Shown: positions 58,015 to 64,000 of the stretch, in pieces
Numbering within the stretch: the first letter of the stretch is position 1
How the letters are laid out: each line of letters starts with the position of its first letter
From: Thiomicrorhabdus sp. Kp2
Lineage (GTDB): Bacteria; Pseudomonadota; Gammaproteobacteria; Thiomicrospirales; Thiomicrospiraceae
Reading direction: 5' to 3'
Length of the DNA stretch: 64,000 bases
Assembly: GCF_000478585.1 (NCBI RefSeq)
Contig: NZ_ARWI01000001.1
Coordinates: 310,001 to 374,000 of the forward strand
Program-made: the position numbers and the translations under genes
The notes under the pieces: model-generated
What the model was told of the DNA's origin: nothing
What the model saw: the letters and a program-made list of their open reading frames with translations, nothing else
The model's database searches: none

Positions 58015-58578
58015 ATGTCCAATCTCCTGCTATTTAACAAACCATTTAATGTACTTTGCCAGTTTACCGATGAGCCTGAATTTAAAGAGCAACGTGAAAC
58101 TCTTGCCGATTATATAAACCAACCTGGTTTTTATGCGGCGGGAAGATTAGACCGTGACTCTGAAGGTTTATTACTGCTTACTGATGACGGCAAGTTACAA
58201 CAACAGATTGCTAACCCTAAAACCAAACAACCTAAAACCTATTTGGTGCAAGTAGAAGGTGAAATCACCCAAGAAGCCATTAAAAAATTACAACAAGGCG
58301 TTAAGCTAAAAGACGGTTTAACCAGGCCTGGTAAAGCAAGAAAAGTGAGTCAACCAAAATGGCTTTGGGAACGTAATCCACCTGTTAGAGAACGCAAAAA
58401 TATCCCGACCAGTTGGTTGGAATTGACCATTACCGAAGGTAAAAATCGCCAAGTTAGAAGAATGACAGCGGCGGTAGGTTTTCCCACCTTACGTTTAGTA
58501 CGCACGCAAATTGGGCAATGGAAACTAGGCGATTTGGCTTTAGGTGAATCTACCTTACTCACAAACCAGTCAATATAG
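58015..58578 (+). CDS. rluE: 23S rRNA pseudouridine(2457) synthase
   Basis: 187 residues, RsuA/RluE family without an S4 domain. Catalytic Asp in AAGRLDRDSEGLLLLTDDG (about 41-59) and GKNRQVRRMTAAVGFPTLRLVR (about 141-162) are diagnostic. NKPFNVLCQFTD at the N-terminus fits RluE rather than RluB or RluF. An exact palindrome is in the codons LTRPGK. Single gene, 121 bases before mnmA. Confidence 0.92.
   Translation: MSNLLLFNKPFNVLCQFTDEPEFKEQRETLADYINQPGFYAAGRLDRDSEGLLLLTDDGKLQQQIANPKTKQPKTYLVQVEGEITQEAIKKLQQGVKLKDGLTRPGKARKVSQPKWLWERNPPVRERKNIPTSWLELTITEGKNRQVRRMTAAVGFPTLRLVRTQIGQWKLGDLALGESTLLTNQSI
58321..58332. repeat. ACCAGGCCTGGT palindrome, copy 12
   Basis: Exact 12-mer in rluE, read as T-R-P-G. 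Confidence 0.9.
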
Positions 58579-58699
58579 ATTGGTGTGGTTTATCGCAGTT
58601 AGGCGCGCGCTCTGTTAAAATACCGCCATTAAAAAGTACTCATAGAACATTTATAAAACATTTATTCAATCTCATAGAAAATTAGGTAATAAACTCGCC

Positions 58700-59827
58700 A
58701 TGAATTCAACGCAAGACAACTCCAAAACTAAAGTAATTGTAGGCCTTTCTGGAGGGGTCGACTCTTCTGTTGCGGCTTTATTACTGAAACAACAAGGCTA
58801 TGACGTTGAAGGCCTGTTTATGAAAAATTGGGAGGGTGATGATACAGAAGATTACTGCCCTGCCGCTGAAGATTTAAAAGATGTCATGGCGGTGGCTGAA
58901 AAACTGGATATTCCCGTGCATATCGAAAACTTCTCTGGTGAATACTGGGATAATGTTTTTGAACACTTTTTAGCCGAATACAAATCAGGACGCACACCCA
59001 ACCCAGATATTTTGTGTAACAAAGAGGTTAAATTTAAAGCCTTTTTACAGCACGCGCTCTCTTTAGGTGCCGACTTTATTGCAACAGGCCACTACACCCG
59101 TGTAATGCGTGATGAAAACAATCAGTGTCACCTTTTAAAAGGATTGGATGACAATAAAGACCAGAGTTATTTTTTGTATACACTTCAGCAACACCAGTTA
59201 CAGAAATCTTTATTCCCAGTTGGTGAATTAGAAAAACCTGTTGTTCGACAGTTGGCTGAAGAAGCGGGCTTTATTACCCATGATAAAAAAGACAGCACAG
59301 GCATTTGTTTTATTGGTGAGCGTAAATTCAAAGACTTTTTACAGCAGTTTTTACCTGCTCAACCTGGCGATATAGTCGATGATCAAGGTAATGTCATTGG
59401 TAAACATGATGGCTTGATGTACCACACGCTTGGGCAACGTAAAGGTTTAGGTATTGGTGGTGGCCACGGTAAAGGAAATGATCCTTGGTATGCCGCTGAC
59501 AAAGATTTAACAAATAATGTGCTTGTGGCCGTACAAGGCAAACAACACCCATTGTTGCAACATCAATATTTAGTGGCCGATACTTTAGACTGGGTTTCTG
59601 GTGAATGCCCAGCGTTAAACTTCCCTTTAAAAGCTAAGATTCGTTACCGCCAAGCAGAACAACCGTGCCGAATCATTGAACATCAAGATGGCAAAATTGT
59701 GGTGAAATTTGACGAACCACAAACCGCTATCGCACCAGGTCAGTCAGTGGTATTTTACATTGATGACGACTGTTTAGGAGGCGGTATTATTGAACAACGC
59801 CTACACAACTTAGATGAACGAGTATAA
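58700..59827 (+). CDS. mnmA: tRNA-specific 2-thiouridylase
   Basis: 375 residues. PP-loop [15 protein letters not shown] at about 15-29, the [12 protein letters not shown] segment with the first catalytic Cys (about 107), and [12 protein letters not shown] with the second. Makes 2-thiouridine at position 34 of tRNA-Lys/Glu/Gln, the substrate for MnmH. hflD follows 12 bases later, the usual partner. Confidence 0.98.
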   Translation: MNSTQDNSKTKVIVGLSGGVDSSVAALLLKQQGYDVEGLFMKNWEGDDTEDYCPAAEDLKDVMAVAEKLDIPVHIENFSGEYWDNVFEHFLAEYKSGRTPNPDILCNKEVKFKAFLQHALSLGADFIATGHYTRVMRDENNQCHLLKGLDDNKDQSYFLYTLQQHQLQKSLFPVGELEKPVVRQLAEEAGFITHDKKDSTGICFIGERKFKDFLQQFLPAQPGDIVDDQGNVIGKHDGLMYHTLGQRKGLGIGGGHGKGNDPWYAADKDLTNNVLVAVQGKQHPLLQHQYLVADTLDWVSGECPALNFPLKAKIRYRQAEQPCRIIEHQDGKIVVKFDEPQTAIAPGQSVVFYIDDDCLGGGIIEQRLHNLDERV

Positions 59828-59839
59828 AAAGAACAGATT

Positions 59840-60532
59840 ATGAGTGAATACACACAGCAAGACAAAACCATTGCCTTAATTGGCTTATACCAATGTTCTC
59901 AACTGGTCTATGAATTAGCGACCACAGGTAAAGCCGACGAACTCGCTTATAAAACCTGTATTGAATCACTGTTTGTTGAAAATCCACAAGCCACCTTAGA
60001 TGTTTATGGTGGTGATGTTCAAAACATTCAAAAAGGAGTTAATACGCTGTTAGCGCAAATGAGTTCAGATCAAGCGATACAAAACCGCAATATTGAAATT
60101 ACCCGCTATGTATTAAACCTGATGATTTTAGCTAAAAAACTTCAAGAACAAGGTACGCCACTCGACAACATTTTTGGCCTCTTGGAAACCGCTAAAATGC
60201 AAACTGAACAGTTTGGCGACTTACACGAAAATGTCATTGCAAGTCTAGCCAAAGCTTACTCGGAAAACGTTAGTGTGGTTTCACCAAGAATCATGGTTAA
60301 TGGCCAACACGGCCACTTACAAAATGCTCGTGTAGCCAATAAAATTCGCGCCTTACTTTTGGCGGGTATTCGTTCAGCGCTACTTTGGTATCAAGTGGGT
60401 GGTTCACGCTGGGGATTAATTTGGTCACGTAAAAAATATTTACAAACCACACAAGCACTACATCGCCCATCTAATGACGATACATCTGATGACTTTAATA
60501 AGCCAAGTGACTACTTTAATCCAAAAGATTAG
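59840..60532 (+). CDS. hflD: High frequency lysogenization protein HflD homologue
   Basis: 230 residues, mostly helical. QDKTIALIGLYQCSQLVYELATTG at the N-terminus and RIMVNGQHGHLQNARVANKIRALLLAGIRSALLWYQVGGSRW toward the C-terminus are the family's conserved segments. The E. coli protein binds phage lambda CII at the membrane; its host role is unclear. The last 30 residues are a polar tail. Same operon as mnmA. Confidence 0.93.
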   Translation: MSEYTQQDKTIALIGLYQCSQLVYELATTGKADELAYKTCIESLFVENPQATLDVYGGDVQNIQKGVNTLLAQMSSDQAIQNRNIEITRYVLNLMILAKKLQEQGTPLDNIFGLLETAKMQTEQFGDLHENVIASLAKAYSENVSVVSPRIMVNGQHGHLQNARVANKIRALLLAGIRSALLWYQVGGSRWGLIWSRKKYLQTTQALHRPSNDDTSDDFNKPSDYFNPKD

Positions 60533-60559
60533 GTAAGCTTTATTACATAGAGAACAGTT

Positions 60560-60832
60560 ATGAAAATTGAAGTGATAAACAATCCAACACAGGAACAACT
60601 GCAACAACTCGGGGTACTGAGTTGGCCAATATGGGAAAAGGAAGCCTCTTCCTTTCCTTGGACTTATGATATGAAAGAAGTCTGTTACATTCTTGAAGGA
60701 GAAGTGGTTGTTACCCCACAAAATGGTGAAGCCGTTTCTATTAAGGCGGGCGACTTAGTCACCTTTCCTAATGGTATGAGTTGTCATTGGGATATCTCTA
60801 AAGACATTCGAAAACACTATCAATTTATCTGA
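60560..60832 (+). CDS. Small cupin-domain protein (Cupin_3/DUF861)
   Basis: 90 residues, a single cupin barrel. WTYDMKEVCYILEGEVVVTP (cupin motif 1 without the usual His pair, E-x-C-x-x-x-EG) and GDLVTFPNGMSCHWDI (motif 2, P-x-G-x-x-x-x-W) fit the Cupin_3 group, small enzymes or binding proteins of mostly unknown role. It lies 27 bases after hflD and before a strong terminator. Confidence 0.85.
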   Translation: MKIEVINNPTQEQLQQLGVLSWPIWEKEASSFPWTYDMKEVCYILEGEVVVTPQNGEAVSIKAGDLVTFPNGMSCHWDISKDIRKHYQFI

Positions 60833-60864
60833 TTAACAACCCAAAAACATAAACTCCAGACAAT

Positions 60865-60904
60865 AAAAAACCGAACTTACCAGGCCTGGTAAGTTCGGTT
60901 TTTT
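60865..60904. terminator. 40-base perfect palindrome, bidirectional terminator
   Basis: AAAAAACCGAACTTACCAGG and its exact complement follow each other without a spacer; GGCC forms the loop. T-runs lie on both strands, so it ends the cupin transcript and the convergent ppiD transcript. The core is the ACCAGGCCTGGT repeat (60879-60890). Confidence 0.92.
60879..60890. repeat. ACCAGGCCTGGT palindrome, copy 13
   Basis: Exact copy at the tip of the cupin/ppiD terminator. Confidence 0.9.
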
Positions 60905-60951
60905 TATGAGATAAATAGCCGTATAAACGACTATTTACTATGGTTTACAAA

Positions 60952-62853
60952 CTATTTAATGGTTTTATAAACTTCCTTTTTTACCACTTCAGACTCTTTT
61001 TTCATTTCTGCTAAACGAGTCGCCAATTCTGCATTAGCAAACAGTTCTGCAAAAGCATTTTTAAGGGGTGCTTTTTGCTCAGCCGTTAGGGCTTCAGACT
61101 TTACTTCAGAAACCTGTAACAAAATGGTGTCACCTGTTGCTAAAGCAAATTTTGTCCAACTACCTTTACCATTAGGCTTTGGTGTTTTAAAGGCTTCAGA
61201 AACCATTTGAGGCAGTAAGTTTTGAGCATCACGGCCTATCCAGCCAATGTTATTCCACTCAACACCGTCTTTCATTAAAGATTCCGGCGCTTCACCCGCA
61301 TTGATTTTAGCCAAGAGTGCCTCACCTAATTTAGCCGACTCAGCAATGGCCGCCTGACGAGTCAACTCTTCTTTAATCATTGCAGAGACTTCCTTCAACT
61401 CTTTTTGACGTGCATCCTGATGTTTATTAACACGAATAAATACAGCATGATTTGCGGCAATATCAATAGAGGTACTATTAAGGTGCGACTTCAAAACATC
61501 TTCAGAGAACGCTGAATTAATGACTTTGGCATTTGAAAGAATAGCACCTTCACCCCCCGCTTTACTAAACAATGGTGATGTTTCTACCGTTAACCCTGTT
61601 GCGGTGGCTGCAGGCTCTAAACTGTCAGACTGTTCGTAGACAATCGTATTGAGCTTTTCTAACAGCTCAAAGTATTGAATATCGGCCTGTTGAAGCTGAT
61701 ATTGTTTAGTGACTTCCGCCTTAACGGCATCGAGCGCTTGGGGTTTTTTAGCTTCAATCTTAACCAGTTTAATTAGGTGATAACCAAAATCCGTTTTAAC
61801 AGGTTGGCTCACCTCACCCTCTTTCATAGAAAAAACTGCTTCATCAAACTCTGGAACCATCATTCCTTGTTCAAAAGTACCTAAGTCCCCACCTGTTTGC
61901 GCTGAACCAGGGTCTTTTGAGTAAACTTTAGCTAACGCTTCAAAAGACTCACCCGCTGCTAACTTTTCCTGAACCTCAGCAACGGTTTTCATCGCCGCTT
62001 CATCAGCTTCTGTGGTATCGGCTTCAACAGAAATCAGGATATGTTTTGCGTGACGCTTTTCTGGTAGGGTAAATTGACCTTTATTCTCTTCATAGAAGCC
62101 TTGAATGATTTCATCGCTAACAGCCACTTTTTCAGCTAACTTTTCTTTAGAAAGTTCAATGTAATCAATCGATACTTTTTCAGGCTCTACATAATCTTTA
62201 AGGTCTTTATTATACGATTCAGCAACTTGCTCATCGCTGATAGAAACCGTCTTTAAGAAAGGTCTTTGATCGACACGTAAATAACTTACATTACGTTGCT
62301 GACCCTGTAAGCTTGCCAACTGTTCAACTTCACCCTCAGTTGCAAACGCAGAGCTTAGGGTAATATTTTTATATTGGTTTTCAGATAAAAATTGGCGCTG
62401 TTCATATTCAAAACGCGCTACATTTAAACCGTTTCGCAATAAAACATCTTCATAAACCTTTTGTGAAAACTTGCCGTCTTGTTGAAAAACATCAGCAGAA
62501 TGGATTGCTGTAGCCAGTTGCTGATCACTAATAACCATATTGTTGCTAGCAGCAAACTGTCTAATTTCTTCGGACTCAACTAAAGCATCCAGAACCTGTT
62601 CTCTAAGATCTTCATCTTTAACCACTTGATCATAAAGGTCACCAAATTGCTGTTGAAGTCGTTGTTTCTGACGACTATATAAGGTCAGAAACTGATTAGC
62701 CGTAATATCTTGACCATTCACTTCTGCAACAACAACGACTTTATCTCCACGTGCATATTGGTCAATACCAAACAGTGCAAACGTTAAAATAATTAATCCG
62801 ACAATCACCCAAGCAATCCACCCTTGAGCGTGATCACGAATAGCTTGTAACAT
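60952..62853 (-). CDS. ppiD: Periplasmic folding chaperone PpiD
   Basis: 633 residues. N-terminal signal anchor (GWIAWVIVGLIILTFALFGID, about 11-31), SurA-like N-terminal chaperone region (about 40-210), a parvulin domain (about 260-370; KRHAKHILISVEAD, GGDLGTFEQGMMVPEFDEAVFSM, TDFGYHLIKL) and a long C-terminal half. Anchored at the SecYEG exit, assisting outer-membrane protein folding. Convergent with the cupin gene through the shared palindromic terminator. Confidence 0.93.
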   Translation of the reverse strand: MLQAIRDHAQGWIAWVIVGLIILTFALFGIDQYARGDKVVVVAEVNGQDITANQFLTLYSRQKQRLQQQFGDLYDQVVKDEDLREQVLDALVESEEIRQFAASNNMVISDQQLATAIHSADVFQQDGKFSQKVYEDVLLRNGLNVARFEYEQRQFLSENQYKNITLSSAFATEGEVEQLASLQGQQRNVSYLRVDQRPFLKTVSISDEQVAESYNKDLKDYVEPEKVSIDYIELSKEKLAEKVAVSDEIIQGFYEENKGQFTLPEKRHAKHILISVEADTTEADEAAMKTVAEVQEKLAAGESFEALAKVYSKDPGSAQTGGDLGTFEQGMMVPEFDEAVFSMKEGEVSQPVKTDFGYHLIKLVKIEAKKPQALDAVKAEVTKQYQLQQADIQYFELLEKLNTIVYEQSDSLEPAATATGLTVETSPLFSKAGGEGAILSNAKVINSAFSEDVLKSHLNSTSIDIAANHAVFIRVNKHQDARQKELKEVSAMIKEELTRQAAIAESAKLGEALLAKINAGEAPESLMKDGVEWNNIGWIGRDAQNLLPQMVSEAFKTPKPNGKGSWTKFALATGDTILLQVSEVKSEALTAEQKAPLKNAFAELFANAELATRLAEMKKESEVVKKEVYKTIK

Positions 62854-62964
62854 GCTTAATCCTTTAGTTCAGTTTTCGTAAAAAAGAGCTGTTTATAATA
62901 CCAACCTATTGTAATTCTTTCAGAGTTTTTGCTCGATATTTCACGATTTAAGCACGCATTGATT

Positions 62965-62976
62965 ACCAGGCCTGGT
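62965..62976. repeat. ACCAGGCCTGGT palindrome, copy 14
   Basis: Exact copy, extended to ATTACCAGGCCTGGTAAT, in the divergent region between ppiD and the response regulator gene. Confidence 0.9.
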
Positions 62977-63096
62977 AATATGTTAATGACAACAAGTATT
63001 TAATATACAAAATCGCCTTTTACAAAACCTCAAAAACCCAGTGTGAAATTTTAGTAAAATGCGGAGCATTGTATTGACCCATATAAAGAGATAAAA

Positions 63097-63456
63097 ATGA
63101 AAAAAGTACTTTATGTTGATGATGCAAGTTCAATGAGAAAACTGGTTAATTTAGTATTAAGTCAAAAATTTGATATTACAATGGCTGAAAATGGCCTTGA
63201 AGCTTATGAAGCGATTCAACAACAATCATTTGATGCCATTATTTCAGATATCAATATGCCAGTAATGACGGGCTTAGAATTTTTAGAAAAGTTAAGACAA
63301 CATCCAAATAGCAAGTTTACCCCAGTGCTCATGCTTACAACTGAAGCAAGCGCTGAGTTAAAAGCCGAAGGTAAACGTTTGGGTGCAACGGGCTGGATTG
63401 TTAAGCCTTTTGACCCAGAAAAATTAGCCGCAACAATCAATCGTGTTATTGGTTAA
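63097..63456 (+). CDS. CheY-like single-domain response regulator
   Basis: 119 residues, receiver domain only. Acidic pair DD (about 7-8), phosphorylation Asp in IISDINMPVMTG (about 52), Thr in MLTTEAS (about 82) and Lys in VKPFDP (about 103) are all present. No output domain, so it works through a partner, as CheY does on the flagellar motor; chemotaxis genes are not in the window. AGAGAT precedes the ATG. Confidence 0.93.
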   Translation: MKKVLYVDDASSMRKLVNLVLSQKFDITMAENGLEAYEAIQQQSFDAIISDINMPVMTGLEFLEKLRQHPNSKFTPVLMLTTEASAELKAEGKRLGATGWIVKPFDPEKLAATINRVIG

Positions 63457-63531
63457 AGTGAATGAATAAAGCTATTTAACTCCCTTACAACCGACTCGTT
63501 AAATCTGTTTAGGCCGTATATAAAACAGCAA

Positions 63532-63555
63532 AGCCCTCATTTGAGGGCTTTTTTA
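63532..63555 (+). terminator. Terminator of the response regulator gene
   Basis: AGCCCTCA / TGAGGGCT stem with a short TT loop and TTTTTT after it, lying between the response regulator and the convergent purA end. Confidence 0.9.
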
Positions 63556-63575
63556 TCTAAACAGTTTAGCTTTGA

Positions 63576-64000
63576 CTATGCAAATGGGTCATTAATAACC
63601 AAGGTCTCTGAACGGTCAGGACCTGTAGATAAAATAGAAACTGGAATACCCACCTCTTTTTCTAAAAACTGGATGTAATTTTTAGCCTCTATGGGTAAAG
63701 CATCCCACGACTCAATACCCACTGTTGAAGTTTGCCAACCTGGCATCGTTACATAATTTGGTGCACAAGTTTCATATTCATCAGCACTCGATGGTGGTAA
63801 TAAAAGTGTTTTTCCATCCTGATCATAAGAAACACAGATTTTGATTTCAGCTAACTGATCCATAACGTCCAGCTTAGTTAAACACATTCCAGTTAATCCG
63901 TTAATCTGTGCTGAACGACGTAAAGCAACAGCATCAAACCAACCACAACGACGCTGACGCCCAGTGGTTGCACCAAACTCATGTCCACGAGTACCTAACT
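63576..64000 (-). CDS. purA: Adenylosuccinate synthetase, C-terminal part (5' end outside window)
   Basis: The frame is open to the window edge, about 140 C-terminal residues. GTRGHEFGATTGRQRRCGWFDAVALRR, the INGLTGMCLTKLDVMD segment (L-T-K-L-D, GTP-base recognition) and the C-terminal SILSTGPDRSETLVI are hallmarks of PurA. It catalyses the first committed step from IMP to AMP. Ends 21 bases from the terminator of the convergent regulator gene. Confidence 0.96.
   Translation of the reverse strand, partial: LGTRGHEFGATTGRQRRCGWFDAVALRRSAQINGLTGMCLTKLDVMDQLAEIKICVSYDQDGKTLLLPPSSADEYETCAPNYVTMPGWQTSTVGIESWDALPIEAKNYIQFLEKEVGIPVSILSTGPDRSETLVINDPFA

Overview
This is a low-GC (roughly 40%) chromosomal segment of a gammaproteobacterium, densely packed with core genes. 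Markers pointing to that class include rimP-nusA-infB-rbfA-truB followed by rpsO-pnp, aat, hflD beside mnmA, selD-mnmH, mtfA, yaeQ, rluE, clpS-clpA, sdhCDAB-sdhE and ppiD. Together with the monomeric isocitrate dehydrogenase and the acs / DUF4212 / ActP / DUF294 acetate cluster, it fits a marine Thiotrichales-type organism (Thiomicrospira/Hydrogenovibrio-like). That narrower placement is inference from gene content only. No rRNA, tRNA, CRISPR array or complete insertion sequence was found.

Layout. 1-215: tail of an EAL protein. 283-3243: PreP-like M16C protease. 3329-13910 (all minus): the RNA-processing and translation block rimP-nusA-infB-rbfA-truB, then a rhodanese/methyltransferase gene and a cNMP-binding gene, then a repeat-filled gap and rpsO-pnp; an attenuator-like leader precedes rimP and a long hairpin precedes pnp. 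14136-20975 (minus): acetate module acs, DUF4212, ActP-like symporter, CBS/DUF294 protein, exonuclease. 21428-24220: thpR, nitroreductase, a 10-bp tandem repeat, two poorly known genes. 24331-27813 dnaE, diverging from aat. 28962-32960 (plus): sdhCDAB, sdhE, infA.

33157-37062 is the accessory zone. It holds a beheaded DUF2235 (Tle-type phospholipase effector) start, two tandem exported paralogues that look like its duplicated immunity genes (one with a G9 tract), a 2OG-Fe oxygenase, a truncated HlyD-type adaptor and a 3x37-bp repeat. 37063-49284: clpA/clpS, DnaJ-like protein, YjdM-type protein, DUF2986, YebC, a PAS-GGDEF cyclase, yaeQ, a CopD-like membrane protein, mnmH-selD, rnhA, RIO kinase. 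49462-55296: an exported NMT1/THI5-PAS-GGDEF protein overlapping a cytosine-deaminase-like gene, a DUF1887 (Card1/Can2-type) CARF-nuclease without any CRISPR nearby, DUF2789, mtfA and a NERD protein. 55489-64000: monomeric icd, a 161-bp MITE with perfect ends and target duplication, rluE, mnmA-hflD, a cupin, ppiD, a CheY-like regulator and the 3' part of purA.

The strongest unexplained signal is global. The palindrome ACCAGGCCTGGT occurs 14 times exactly and at least a dozen more times with one or two changes, in intergenic DNA, inside terminators and inside conserved genes in all three reading frames. It behaves like the highly iterated palindromes of cyanobacteria or like DNA-uptake signals, and contains two abutting CCWGG sites.
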